A DNA stretch of 64,000 nt from Nemertoderma westbladi. Lineage: Eukaryota > Xenacoelomorpha > Nemertodermatida > Nemertodermatidae. Below the pieces are notes generated by a model. That model was not told where the DNA came from. It was given only the letters and a program-made list of their open reading frames with translations, and searched no databases. Position 1 is the first letter of the stretch; every line of letters begins with the position of its first letter. Location of the stretch: the NCBI GenBank assembly GCA_032718475.1, contig JAUCBJ010002028.1, forward strand, positions 1 through 64,000, in the 5' to 3' direction. Below are positions 20,871 through 32,026 of the stretch, in pieces. Both the position numbers and the translations under genes were made by a program.

Positions 20871-21359
20871 TCAACTCGTTACTTTGTTTTTTTCTACATC
20901 CTCCCCGGGCGACCAACCGTGAACTTTGGGTAGCGTTGTAGAGTAGCTAACATACTTCTTGTAGGTACCAGTGCGGTTTTCCGAGTGTTCCTGGTACCAC
21001 GCGAGTTTACTAAGAGGCGCCACAGTGGGCGGTATGTCGGTAAGGCGGTGCATCCAGCGGTGCCACTCCGGTGGAATAGTAGAGGCATCGAAGTCTAAAA
21101 ACCGATTAGAGTTGTAGACCACCCACCGATCCCGACCTTGGTAACGCTCCAGGTCGTGGTAGTACTGGTTCCCATAGTGATCGGATCCCACCAAAACTCC
21201 ATATTTCATTGGTCGACCGCGAAGCATGGAGTCAAGGGCGACCCGCTTGAAGCCACCCACAGAAGTGATACACGCCCACACACGTTTAATAGGGTTGTTT
21301 CCCAGTTTAGCGGTTGGTCCTTTATTTATTTGGAATAGTTTACGGTAAAATGACGCCAT
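20871..21359 (-). CDS. NDUFA12: NADH:ubiquinone oxidoreductase subunit A12 (complex I B17.2)
   Basis: 162 codons from MASFYRKLFQ. An in-frame Met 20 codons upstream is less likely because the extra residues are not family-like. Family hallmarks appear in order: YGVLVGSDHYGNQYYHDLER (residues ~72-91), GRDRWVVY (~95-102), the invariant IPPEWHRWMHRLTDIPPT (~114-131), WYQEHSENRTGT and YVSYSTT near the end. Length is slightly above the usual ~145. The protein is an accessory subunit of mitochondrial complex I on the matrix side, with no transmembrane segment. The frame is uninterrupted, whereas vertebrate orthologues are split by introns. It is therefore either a host gene without introns or an intact retrocopy. 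The 52-bp minisatellite begins ~120 bp upstream of the start. Confidence 0.92.
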   Translation of the reverse strand: MASFYRKLFQINKGPTAKLGNNPIKRVWACITSVGGFKRVALDSMLRGRPMKYGVLVGSDHYGNQYYHDLERYQGRDRWVVYNSNRFLDFDASTIPPEWHRWMHRLTDIPPTVAPLSKLAWYQEHSENRTGTYKKYVSYSTTLPKVHGWSPGEDVEKNKVTS

Positions 21360-21480
21360 TATAATTCCGTAAAGTGTAGGCCTGTATACCTGTATAGTAT
21401 AGTGTATACTGGTATACATACACCATATTGAAAAGTTTTAATGTACATTTTACCGAACACGTTCGGTGCGATTGCGCTTG

Positions 21481-24400
21481 GAGCTGCCGCAGAGATGTGC
21501 TACGCTGAGTACCAGTACCTAAGATGCTGATAGGGCTGGCGCAGAGATGTGCTACGCCGGGTACCAGTACCTAAGATGCTGATAGGGCTGGCATAGAAAT
21601 GTGCTACACCGGGTACCAGTACCTAAGATGCTGATAGGGCTGGCACAGAAATGTGCTACCCCGGGTACCAGTACCTAAGATGCTGATAGGGCTGGCGCAG
21701 AAATGTGCTACGCCGGGTACCAGTACCTAAGATGCTGATAGGGCTGCCGCAGAAATGTGCTACGCACACCTGGTACCAGTACCTAAGATGCTGATAGGGC
21801 TGGCGCAGAAATGTGCTACGCCGGGTACCAGTACCTAAGATGCTGATAGGGCAGGCGCAGAAATGTGCTACACGCACCTGGTACCAGTACCTAAGATGCT
21901 GATAGGGCTGGCGCAGAAATGTGCTACACCATGTACCAGTACCTAAGATGCTGATAGGGCTGGCGCAGAAATGTGCTACGCCGGGTACGAGTACCTAAGA
22001 TGCTGATAGGGCTGGCGCAGAAATGTGCTACGCCGGGTACCAGTACGTAAGATGCTGATAGGGCTGGCGCAGAAATGTGCTACACCAGGTACCAGTACCT
22101 AAGATGCTGATAGGGCTGGTGCAGAAATGTGCTACGCCGGGTACCAGTACCTAAGATGCTGATAGGGCTGGCCTAGAAATGTGCTACACTGGGTACCAGT
22201 ACCTAAGATGCTGATAGGGCTGGCGCAGAAATGTGCTACGCCAGGTACCAGTACCTAAGATGCTGATAGGGCTGGCGCAGAAATGTGCTACACCGGGTAC
22301 CAGTACCTAAGATGCTGATGATAGGGCTGGCGCAGAAATGTGCTACGCCGGGTACCAGTACCTAAGATGCTGATAGGGCTGGCGCAGAAATGTGCTATGC
22401 TGGGTACCAGTACCTAAGATGCTGATAGGGCTGGTGCAGAAATGTGCTACATGCGCCTGGTACCAGTACCTAAGATGCTGATAGGGCTGGCACAGAAATG
22501 TGCTACACCGGGTACCAGTACCTAAGATGCTGATAGGGCTGGTTCAGAAATGTGCTACGCCGGGTACCAGTACCTAAGATGCTGATAGGGCTGGCGTAGA
22601 AATGTGCTACACCAGGTACCAGTACCTAAGATGCTGATAGGGCTGGCACAGAAATGTGCTACCCCGGGTACCAGTACCTAAGATGCTGATAGGGCTGGCG
22701 CAGAAATGTGCTACGCCGGGTACCAGTACCTAAGATACTGATAGGGCTGGCGCAGAAATGTGCTACACGCACCTGGTACCAGTACCTAAGATGCTGATAG
22801 GGCTGGCGCAGAAATGTGCTATGCCGGGTACCAGTACCTAAGATGCTGATAGGGCTGGCGCAAGAAATGTGCTATGCCGGGTACCAGTACCTATGATGCT
22901 GATAGGGCTGGCGCAGAAATGTGCTACACCAGGTACCAGTACCTAAGATGCTGACAGGGCTGGCGCAGAAATGTGCTATGCCGGGTACCAGTAGTACCTA
23001 AGATGCTGATAGGGCTGGTGCAGAAATGTGCTACGCCGGGTACCAGTACCTAAGATGCTGATAGGGCTGGCGCAGAAATGTGCTACACCAGGTACCAGTA
23101 CCTACGATGCTGATAGGGCTGGTGCAGAAATGTGCTACGCCGGGTACCAGTATCTAAGATGCTGATAGGGCTGGCCTAGAAATGTGCTACACTGGGTACC
23201 AGTACCTAAGATGCTGATAGGGCTGGCGCAGAAATGTAGAAATGTGCTACGCCGGGTACCAGTACCTAAGATGCTGATAGGGCTGGCGCAGAAATGTGCT
23301 ACGCCAGGTATCAGTACCTAAGATGCTGATAGGGCTGGTGCAGAAATGTGCTATGCTGGGTACCAGTACCTAAGAAGCTGATAGGGCTGGCGCAGAAATG
23401 TGCTACACCAGGTACCAGTACCTAAGATGCTGATAGGGCTGGCGCAGAAATGTGCTATGGCTGGGTACCTGTACCTAAGATGCTGATAGGGCTGGTGCAG
23501 AAATGTGGTACGCCGGGTACCAGTACCTAAGATGCTGATAGGGCTGGCGCAGAAATGTGCTACGCCGGGTACCAGTACCTAAAATGCTGATAGGGCTGGC
23601 GCAGAAATGTGCTACGCCGGGTACCAGTACCTAAGATGCTGATAGGGCTGGCGCAGAAATGTGCTACGTCGGGTACCAGTACCTAAGATGCTGATAGGGC
23701 TGGCGCAGAAATGTGCTACGCTGGGTACCAGTACCTAAGATGCTGATAGGGCTGGCGCAGAAATGCGCCACGCCAGGTACCAGTACCTAAGATGCTGATA
23801 GGGCTGGCGCAGAAATGTGCTGTGCTGGGTACCAGTACCTAAGATGCCGATAGGGCTGGCGTAGAAATGTGCTACGCTGGGTACCAGTACCTAAGATGCT
23901 GATAGGGCTGGCGCAGAAATGTGCCACACCAGGTACCAGTACCTAAGATGCTGATAGGGCTGGCGCAGAAATGTGCTATGCTGGGTACCAGTACCTAAGA
24001 TGCCGATAGGGCTGGTGCAGAAATGTGCTATGCTGGGTACCAGAACCTAAGATGCTGATAGGGCTGGTGCAGAAATGTGCTATGCTGGGTACCAGTACCT
24101 AAGATGCTGATAGGGCTGGCGCAGAAATGTGCTACGCCGGGCACCATTACCTAAGATGCTGATTGGGCTGGCGCAGAAATGTGCTATGCCGGTTACCAGT
24201 ACCTAAGATGCCTAAAGGGCTGGCGCATGTGCTACGCCGGGTACCAGTGCCTAAGATGCTGATCGGGCTGGCGCAGAAATGTACTACACCAGGTACCAAC
24301 CAGTACCTAAGATGCTGATAGGGCTAGCGCATAAATGTGCTACGCCGGGTACCAGTACCTAAGATGCTGATTGGGCTGGTGCAGAAATGTGCTACACCAG

Positions 24401-26256
24401 GTACCAGTACCTAAGATGCCTAAAGGGCTGGCGCATGTGCTATGCCGGGTACCAGTACCTAAGATGCTGATAGGGCTGGCGCAGAAATGTGATATGCTGG
24501 GTACCAGTACCTAAGATGCCGATAGGGCTGGTGCAGAAATGTGCTATGCTGGGTACCAGAACCTAAGATGCTGATAGGGCTGGTGCAGAAATGTGCTATG
24601 CTGGGTACCAGTACCTAAGATGCTGATAGGGCTGGCGCAGAAATGTGCTACGCCGGGCACCATTACCTAAGATGCTGATTGGGCTGGCGCAGAAATGTGC
24701 TACGCCGGTTACCAGTACCTAAGATGCCTAAAGGGCTCGCGCATGTGCTACGCCGGGTACCAGTGCCTAAGATGCTGATAGGGCTGGCGCAGAAATGTAC
24801 GACACCAGGTACCAACCAGTACCTAAGATGCTGATAGGGCTAGCGCATAAATGGGCTACGCCGGGTACCAGTACCTAAGATGCTGATTGGGCTGGTGCAG
24901 AAATATGCTACGCCGGGTACCAGTACCTAAGATGCTGATAGGGCTGGCGCAGAAATGTGCTACGTCGGGTACCAGTACCTAAGATGCTGATAGGGCTGGC
25001 GCAGAAATGTGCTACGCTGGGTACCAGTACCTAAGATGCTGATAGGGCTGGCGCAGAAATGCGCCACGCCAGGTACCAGTACCTAAGATGCTGATAGGGC
25101 TGGCGCAGAAATGTGCTGTGCTGGGTACCAGTACCTAAGATGCCGATAGGGCTGGCGCATGTGCTATGCCGGGTACCAGTACCTAAGATGCTGATAGGGC
25201 TGGCGCAGAAATGTGCTACACCAGGTACCAACCAGTACCTAAGATGCTGATTGGGCTAGCGCATAAATTTGCTATGCCGGTTACCAGTACCTAAGATGCC
25301 TAAAGGGCTGGCGCATGTGCTACGCCGGGTACCAGTGCCTAAGATGCTGATCGGGCTGGCGCAGAAATGTACTACACCAGGTACCAACCAGTACCTAAGA
25401 TGCTGATAGGGCTAGCGCATAAATGTGCTACGCCGGGTACCAGTACCTAAGATGCTGATTGGGCTGGTGCAGAAATGTGCTACACCAGGTACCAGTACCT
25501 AAGATGCCTAAAGGGCTGGCGCATGTGCTATGCCGGGTACCAGTACCTAAGATGCTGATAGGGCTGGCGCAGAAATGTGATATGCTGGGTACCAGTACCT
25601 AAGATGCCGATAGGGCTGGTGCAGAAATGTGCTATGCTGGGTACCAGAACCTAAGATGCTGATAGGGCTGGTGCAGAAATGTGCTATGCTGGGTACCAGT
25701 ACCTAAGATGCTGATAGGGCTGGCGCAGAAATGTGCTACGCCGGGCACCATTACCTAAGATGCTGATTGGGCTGGCGCAGAAATGTGCTACGCCGGTTAC
25801 CAGTACCTAAGATGCCTAAAGGGCTGGCGCATGTGCTACGCCGGGTACCAGTGCCTAAGATGCTGATAGGGCTGGCGCAGAAATGTACGACACCAGGTAC
25901 CAACCAGTACCTAAGATGCTGATAGGGCTAGCGCATAAATGGGCTACGCCGGGTACCAGTACCTAAGATGCTGATTGGGCTGGTGCAGAAATATGCTACA
26001 CCAGGTACCAGTACCTAAGATGCCTAAAGGGCTGGCGCATGTGCTATGCCGGGTACCAGTACCTAAGATGCTGATAGGGCTGGCGCAGAAATGTGCTACA
26101 CCAGGTACCAACCAGTACCTAAGATGCTGATTGGGCTAGCGCATAAATGTGCTACGCCGGGTACCAGTACCTAAGATGCTGATTGGGCTGGTGCAGAAAT
26201 GTGCTACACCAGGTACCAGTACCTAAGATGCCTAAAGGGCTGGTGCATGTGCTATA
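21481..26256. repeat. 52-bp minisatellite, about 90 copies
   Basis: The unit begins GGGTACCAGTACCTAAGATG and continues CTGATAGGGCTGGCGCAGAA. Most units are 52 bp; some carry small insertions (ACCAACCAG, TACACGCACC) or lack ~8 bp (GCGCATGTGC form). The second half is more divergent. A ~730-bp block at 24175-24905 recurs almost unchanged at 25263-25993, an offset of 1088 bp, showing segmental duplication inside the array. Frames across it are shadows. Confidence 0.93.
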
Positions 26257-26450
26257 CCGGCGCGAAGATTGGACACGGGAGAAGTTCGCTGCGTACCTTA
26301 TAGGACTAGTGTTCGATGACTATAAGGGTGGAGTAGGCCCTAATGTACTGTAGTAGTAGTAAACAGTGTTGGCCTATGGGAGGTATTATTAAAATTAAAG
26401 TAACTTACAATCTGAGCGTAATATGTACCTGTGTTTGATTACTACTACTA
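26257..26450. other. short non-coding gap
   Basis: Unique sequence between the minisatellite end and the LINE C-terminus, with a small TAC triplet run at 26440-26450. Nothing else is seen. Confidence 0.4.
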
Positions 26451-26612
26451 CTAGGTCGAGCGAACTCGGACAGTGGAAATGAGATCCTTCCAGGCTTCCC
26501 GATTCTCCATAGTTGTCGCAATTTCGTTTCTCCTAAGTTCAGTATCCCTTTCAAGTTGATCTATATATATTATGGCCGGTTGTCCACGACTACGCTTTCC
26601 ATGAGTTGGTTG
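26451..26612 (-). pseudogene. LINE ORF2 extreme C-terminus
   Basis: About 53 codons ending at a TAG (26451-26453). The motifs are THGKRSRGQPAIIYIDQLER, EIATTMENREAWKDL and VRVRST. This is the usual tail of RTE-like ORF2 proteins. It completes the reading frame interrupted near 28950. A TGA just upstream replaces what is normally Trp. Confidence 0.7.
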
Positions 26613-26633
26613 TCAGAAAAGTAGAAAGCCCAA

Positions 26634-26661
26634 GGGGGGGGGGGGGGGGGGGGGGGGGGGG
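26634..26661. repeat. G28 homopolymer at an insertion edge
   Basis: 28 consecutive G residues, directly followed by GTGTCGAATCCACCCCC. The last Gs and CCACCCCC can pair as a short hairpin. The run marks the left edge of the DNA inserted into the LINE. Length may be affected by sequencing. Confidence 0.8.
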
Positions 26662-27930
26662 TGTCGAATCCACCCCCATCTGTTGTTTTTTAGATTCTAT
26701 ATCAAGATCAAGGGAACTCCAAATTCCATGTAATTTCCTCAAATTTATCAGGGATCATTATGAAAAAAACTAGAAATTCACACGACCTGTTGTTTTCAAA
26801 ATATAAGGAAGCTGTGACACCTATGTCAGCACTTTCCAGGACTGAAATTTCACATTTCAGTTTCTTTGGGGTAACTTCACTCTATGGTGAAATAAATCGT
26901 GAAAATTCGGTTATTTTGAACACCGAACCCATTGAAAACAAATACGGGTAAAATTTCGTGTTGAAATTTTGGAATTTTAAAAAGGACCACAAGAGTACCA
27001 AAAGTGCAAGTAATGTGAAATTTCAAATTTTGTAATAAGATACGTCAATATCCTCACCCATACTGAGGTTTTCGTATGTGCTGATTTCATTGGTGACAAT
27101 TATAAGACGCTGTAGTTACCCAAAATTGCTCGAAAATGAAAAGATCCCCTACTAGAACTTTTCAAATATATAATTTTCAAATAAACTACTTGTTTCAGTT
27201 AACTTATATCCAATGTCGTATATATCGGTGATATTGGGTTATTTTGAACCCTGAACCCATTTATATCAAGATTGTGTATAATTCTATGTCAAAATTCGGA
27301 ATTTTTAAGAAGCACCACAATAGCACGAAAAGTGCAAGTAGTAAAATGCGAAAAAATTTATTTCGCAATTGCGGAAAAACTTAAATTGCAGTGAAAAAAA
27401 TAGACAACGGATTTGGAATCAGCGTGGTTGTTGTAAGCGGATTCAATTCCATGCACTACCCACCAAAAATGGGATTAGTGGCATTTTACCAATATTGTTG
27501 GTGATGTGAGATTACCAATAATAATCTCACCTCATAACCAACTGGGGCGATACATGCTGTAAGCCACAGAGAGACGTGAGAGGTCAAACCACCTCAGAGG
27601 GACAAACAAGCTAGTAAGGCTAGCGGGAACAGGGAGTGGCGAGGTGACAATTAATCAGGTTAAGCCAATAGTGGGCGGGAAAGCACATTGGGGGTGAATA
27701 GAGCGCATCTATTGGATATTAAGGCCGCCCTGTAGTGTAGGACTAATGTAATATTAAGTGTCAATGATATAACCGTTATGATTACTGATTTACTTGGTTC
27801 TCCTTATAGTTGTGGAACCAGAATCGTTTTGACCATCGTCACTAACCGCTGTATTGCATGCTGTTATATTCAGACTGTGCTATTATCGATTACTGCCATT
27901 ACTGCATTATTAATATTTAGTTATTCAGTA
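26662..27930. other. AT-rich part of the insertion, with diverged ~330-bp direct repeats
   Basis: GGTTATTTTGAACNCNGAACCCATT occurs near 26910 and 27236, each followed by related sequence ending AAAAGTGCAAGTA, so two old ~326-bp units are present. A perfect stem, GTGAGATTA...TAATCTCAC, lies at 27508-27532. No coding signal appears. Confidence 0.5.
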
Positions 27931-27936
27931 ACTCAG

Positions 27937-28953
27937 TTATTTTGAACGACCTTCGGCCCATAGATCCAACTCACATACCGGTCGGGAGCTAATACTGCCA
28001 ACTCCATCAGCCCCATCACAGTTGTATTGTTTACAAAAGTGTATTTGCATGTAAATCATCTTGATCCCCCGCTGGGAGTGGATCCAAACCCGGTATCCCG
28101 GCAGACCCACTGTGTCCCTTCCCACCTTGGCTCTTGCCCGTAACTTTCCATCCTTCCAGTTCTCCCGGTCTCTTCCTCGCGAAATCGCCCTCAGAGCCCG
28201 CTGGCATGGGCATCGCTTGCAATCCTGATGTCGACTGTTTCGGCAATTCTTCCATCCATCCTAGCTCCTCCCCAGAAACTCGCCCGAGCTCCCTGATCCC
28301 CACCGTAACTCGTCCAAGTTCTGGGCCTCAAACCCGTAGTCCTCTCCTCTAGCTTCCGCCTCTCTTTCGTCTGCCTCCCTCCTTTCTCGTCTGGCGATTT
28401 CTTCCAATCGCTTCTCCTCTAGTCTATCCGCCTCCAGCTTCTCCCACCTCTGATATGGTGTATCCACCTCCCTGTCTAGTAGATGTCGGCAGTTGTAGTA
28501 TACCGACTCGTCCTTCAGCCCCGGGTGGTCTGCCAGACCTTTGAAGGCCACCTTGAAGGCTCTTCTGTAGTTCAGGGGTGATCCTGACAGCAGAAACGCC
28601 GTTGGCTCTCTTCCGATAACCACGGCCATGAATAGGTTTATTAAACCTATCATTATCCAATCCTCCTGTAGTATATATCGCTTCTGATATATCTTTATCG
28701 CTCCTCTCCGGAACTGATACACCTCCTGTTTCCTTGGCCTCGCTCCCCACTTCAGCGAGTTTGCCAGCTCCGCTCCGTACTCCTCTCTGAATTAACCCCA
28801 GTCCATCGGCTTGTGGCAGACGAGCCCCATGAGCTGGCCCATCGCCACTGCTCCACAATGTCCTGTGTTCTCTACCAATCCCAACCCGTCTGGCCCTGTC
28901 ATGGCCATGTAGACCGCTTGCATGTCCAGGAGGTTGGGGGTCTCCGGTCCGGC
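27937..28953 (-). pseudogene. unrecognised GC-rich reading frame inside the LINE insertion
   Basis: On the minus strand a coding-like frame runs from about 28953 (near NLLDMQAVYMAMTGPDG) through a TAA near 28794, then KRYILQEDWIMIGLINLF, FKVAFKGLADHPGLKDESV and a charged helix LEEIARRERREADEREAEAR to a TAG at 28261. An alternative frame after 28303 gives a basic, Gly-rich continuation (LPKQSTSGLQAM, GKSQGGKGHSGS), so a frameshift near 28290 is plausible. GC content and codon use differ from the AT-rich surroundings. No family is recognised. A helical body plus a basic glycine-rich tail would suit a gag-like protein, but this is only a guess. Confidence 0.45.
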
Positions 28954-29002
28954 CTATCTGGTATGGCCTCGTCTTTACTTCGCCAGCAGTGCCCACTGAA
29001 TC

Positions 29003-29826
29003 TTAATCTGCGTTCACGGAGGGTGGTTGATACAGGTGGTATTGTACCCCCAGGTCTTCACCCTTTGTGGCCGTCCTCATTGTGTAATCCAGCACAATTA
29101 CAAATAGTAATGGTGCTAATGTGTCACCTTGCAGTACGCCAGCCAGGATTGAGAAAAACTCAGTTTCACCATCTGGTGAGAGTACCTGCGCTTCTGTGTC
29201 ACAATATAACAATCCAATGCCAGCAACAATTACTTCTGGTATTCCATAAGCTCTTAGGATTTTAAGCATTTTACCTCTATGGATGGAGTCGAATGCCTTC
29301 TTGAAGTCCACAAAAGTCATGACAGCGGGGAGATTCTTTGACTTAATTCATTCAATCAGTCTCCGCAGTGCAAGTATCTGAGCTATTGTTGATCTACTTG
29401 GTCGAAATCCGTTTTGGCTCTTACGCAGCAGTTTCTCTATGTGAGGCCTAATCCTATATAGAATCATTTTATTGTATATTTTGGCAGCTACCACAGGCAG
29501 ACAGATCCCACAATAGTTTGTTGGTATGCCGAGGTCTCCTTTCTTGGGGAGTCTTTAGTTGACCTTTAGTCCAAATTGGTGGTGGCTTTTCCCCTTTTAA
29601 CATCCAGTTGCAAACATTCAATAATGGTCTGTTTGTTTAGCACTCCGGTTTTCCATACCTCCGCTGGGATTTCATCTAATCCACTCGCTTTATTATTGGA
29701 CATGCTTTTAATGCTTCTTTGGAGTTTGGCAGGTGTGAAGTCCCCTGTTTCTATAGGTAGTGTCTTGTCATATATTTTCCTTGTAGGGCTGACCTCACAA
29801 GCAAGATGCTGAAGTGATTTTTCCAC
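29003..29826 (-). pseudogene. LINE reverse transcriptase, N-terminal half
   Basis: Fragments read NNKASGLDEIPAEVWK (29826-29566), then NYCGICLPVVAAKIYNK and SQNGFRPSRST, then TFVDFKKAFDSIHR and GVLQGDTLAPLLFVIVLDY (29320-29003). These are RT blocks 1-4. An in-frame TGA lies between about 29345 and 29350, and a frameshift near 29560. The YADD block is absent because of the internal deletion, so it cannot be active. Confidence 0.8.
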
Positions 29827-30062
29827 TTCCCAATACGTTCTTCAGGACTATCGGCTTTGAGGCACCCCTTTGCACAACTTTTCCGACCAGATACCTCATT
29901 TACAGTTTGCCAGATAAGTCTTGATTGTTGCTGTATGTGAGCAGTTGTAATTGCTTCAGTTTTATCCTGTATGTACTTTTCATGGCTGATGTTGTAGGCC
30001 AATATAAGATCGTCCTTAGCTTTCTCAACCTTGTTAATGTTTTCGGTTGTTGGTTGTTCTGT

Positions 30063-31127
30063 TTAAACTTTGTAGGCTATCTTAAGATCTTCTCTCTTAC
30101 AAGTAACCTCAGAGTTTTGCCATGGCACATATTGTTTTCGTTTGGGTTTCTGGGGGATATGCCTCTTAGCTGATTCCTTGTGGGCTGTTATTATATTCTG
30201 GTATATTGAATTGGTGGATTGGTCTTCATCCATTGACTGAAGTGCTTCAAAGCGGTTTTGAACTTCTACTGTATAAGCATCCTTTACAGCATTGTCAGTT
30301 CTGAGTTTTTCCCAGTCATATTTGATTTGCTTGCTTGTCCTGGGTTTGCTGGCTCTCAAACTGAGTCTGATCTCTGCAGTCACAATTCTGTGGTCCGAAC
30401 CAATTAGGTTGAACGAGCTGTATGCCTCGCAGTTGATCATGCTGTTTCTCCACTTTTTGTTTATGGGGATGTAATCCAGTTGTGCTTTGGTTCCATTAGG
30501 GTATTGAAAGGTCCATAGCTTCCCCTTACTCTTTTCGAATGTTTTGTTTGTTGGTATCAATTCACATTCTTCCATTAGGTCTAAAAGTAAGTACCCATTT
30601 CTGTTAGGACTGGTGTTATAGGTGTATCCCTTGATGTCTTCTGGGCCAATTTGGGCATTCAGGTCACCAGCAATGACTTTAACATTGTGTTTCGGAATGT
30701 CCTTTATAAGTCTAGCCAGTTCTTCATAAAACTTGACTGCTTGTTCTGGCTCCGAGGCATTGGTTGGACTGTAGCAACATATAACTGTTGCCTTGGGATT
30801 CCCATCAAATGTTGCCATCATAACCCTGGAATTTATAGATTCGATGTTGTTTAGGGTCTTAAGTGCAAATGGGCTTAGCAGAATTCCTACTCCACCAATT
30901 GATGCATTGGCCGAGTTTCTTACTGCTGAGCTTGTTACTAACGTCCATCCATTTCCAATGTCATTGTACTTCATGGCAGTGTCTTCATGACAAATCCGAT
31001 GTTCTTGGATGCAGATGATGTCAATGTTATATTCCATTGCCATAGCGACCATGTCACCCTGTTTGGTATGTGCTTTCAGTGTGCGTGCGTTCATTGTAGC
31101 AATCTTTAGTGTCTTTTTACATTTCAA
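30063..31127 (-). CDS. LINE endonuclease domain (APE type), open frame
   Basis: 354 codons without interruption. Motifs in order: TMNARTL (residue ~10), CIQEHRICHED (~40, catalytic Glu), GGVGILLSP (~77), CCYSPTNASEPEQ (~118), VIAGDLNAQIG (~150, catalytic Asp/Asn), TFQYPNGTKAQLDYIPI (~207), GSDHRIVTAEIRL (~243, catalytic Asp/His). All expected catalytic residues are present. The domain would nick target DNA for target-primed reverse transcription. The downstream RT is broken, so the endonuclease is the only intact part. Confidence 0.85.
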   Translation of the reverse strand: MKCKKTLKIATMNARTLKAHTKQGDMVAMAMEYNIDIICIQEHRICHEDTAMKYNDIGNGWTLVTSSAVRNSANASIGGVGILLSPFALKTLNNIESINSRVMMATFDGNPKATVICCYSPTNASEPEQAVKFYEELARLIKDIPKHNVKVIAGDLNAQIGPEDIKGYTYNTSPNRNGYLLLDLMEECELIPTNKTFEKSKGKLWTFQYPNGTKAQLDYIPINKKWRNSMINCEAYSSFNLIGSDHRIVTAEIRLSLRASKPRTSKQIKYDWEKLRTDNAVKDAYTVEVQNRFEALQSMDEDQSTNSIYQNIITAHKESAKRHIPQKPKRKQYVPWQNSEVTCKREDLKIAYKV

Positions 31128-31173
31128 CAGGTTGGTTCTTCTTTCTTCTCGGTCTTATGTTCCAGTAGCAAAT

Positions 31174-31410
31174 TTATCGACCCCAGCCTGGTGTACCACT
31201 GGGGGACGCGGTCCTTGTTGACCCGGGCGACGACCGAGCCGGTATTTCTCCCGGAGGGTTCTCATACTCATATCTTTCAGTTGCGGGAGTAAACCTCTTG
31301 TGGTCGCAACTCCTACAAGTGTCTTCGCAGTAGATCGCCGTTGGTTGATTACCTTCCGCCGACCTTGTCAGCATGTCTAGTCGTTGGTTGATTACCTCCC
31401 GCCTATCCAT
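31174..31410 (-). CDS. LINE leader frame, Arg/Pro-rich
   Basis: 78 codons with a small Cys/His cluster (CEDTCRSCDH). It precedes the endonuclease, as the short N-terminal frame does in the related fragment at 18774-19058. It may be the start of ORF2 or a remnant ORF1. No domain is recognised. Confidence 0.4.
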   Translation of the reverse strand: MDRREVINQRLDMLTRSAEGNQPTAIYCEDTCRSCDHKRFTPATERYEYENPPGEIPARSSPGSTRTASPSGTPGWGR

Positions 31411-31530
31411 GGCCTACAGCCCTGCTGCCGACTGTAGGGGTCCTTTTGTTACACCCTGAACCAAGTGTGCCTCCTGGGTTAGGTTACCTAACACTGGTAG
31501 AGGAGTATCCAGTATAGACAGGGTGGGGCG

Positions 31531-32026
31531 TGTGTTTGATTACTAGAAGGCTAATGTTTAAAGAAGACGCATGGAACCAGAAAGTGGTTGTGTAAAAATG
31601 TAAAATTACTAATGAAGTAAAATTTCTTCCAAAAAATTGGGTAGGCGAGACCCACGTTTGGGTAGGCGGCGCCTACCTTCGCCTTATACTGGCTAAGGGC
31701 CTGGCGGTAAGGATAATTACCCGTTATACAGTTACTGTACACTTTATTTTATTTGTAAGGATTATTACCCGATATACAGTTGCTGTACACTGGTACACGA
31801 TATTTTATTACGGTAGGTATTTACTCCATATAAAGTTACTGCCTATACTTTATTTTATTACGGTAAGGATAATTACCCATTATACAGTTACTGTACACTT
31901 TATTTTATTACGGTAAAGATTATTACCAGATATACAGTTGCTGTACACTTTATTTTATTACTTAATTCTTTAATAAAACGTACAGCGATATAGTGGTACA
32001 AAATAAATTGAACTATAGTATTTTAC
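31531..32026. repeat. ~60-bp tandem repeat, TATACAGTTACTGTACACTTTATTTTA type
   Basis: From about 31690 to 31965 the block GGATAATTACCCGTTATACAG followed by TTACTGTACACTTTATTTTATTACGGTAA recurs about five times with variations. The part before 31690 is unique AT-rich sequence. Confidence 0.7.

Larger units (their letters stand above)
26451..31530 (-). mobile_element. RTE/Craft-like LINE, internally deleted and split by an insertion
   Basis: Minus-strand order: 5' region and leader ORF (31530-31174), endonuclease (31127-30063), linker and RT start (30002-29566), RT core (29560-29003), then a jump to a C-terminal piece with RRLRFSGHCWRSK (about 28985-28940). The last piece (26640-26451) ends in HGKRSRGQPAIIYIDQLERD and VRVRST-stop. 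The part holding the catalytic YADD motif is missing, replaced by a direct join after YHLYQPPSV. Everything between about 26640 and 28950 is foreign. The GVLQGDTLAPLLF motif and the VDQL/RST-type tail suggest an RTE-like clade; the clade is inferred. Confidence 0.75.

Noticed and set aside
21481-26256. Regular repeats suggestive of a CRISPR array
   Set aside because: Units are head-to-tail without unique spacers, the genome is eukaryotic and no cas genes are present.
26634-26661. G28 as a telomere or G-quadruplex regulatory element
   Set aside because: A pure homopolymer without telomeric unit structure; similar G runs occur at several places and may be partly sequencing artefacts.
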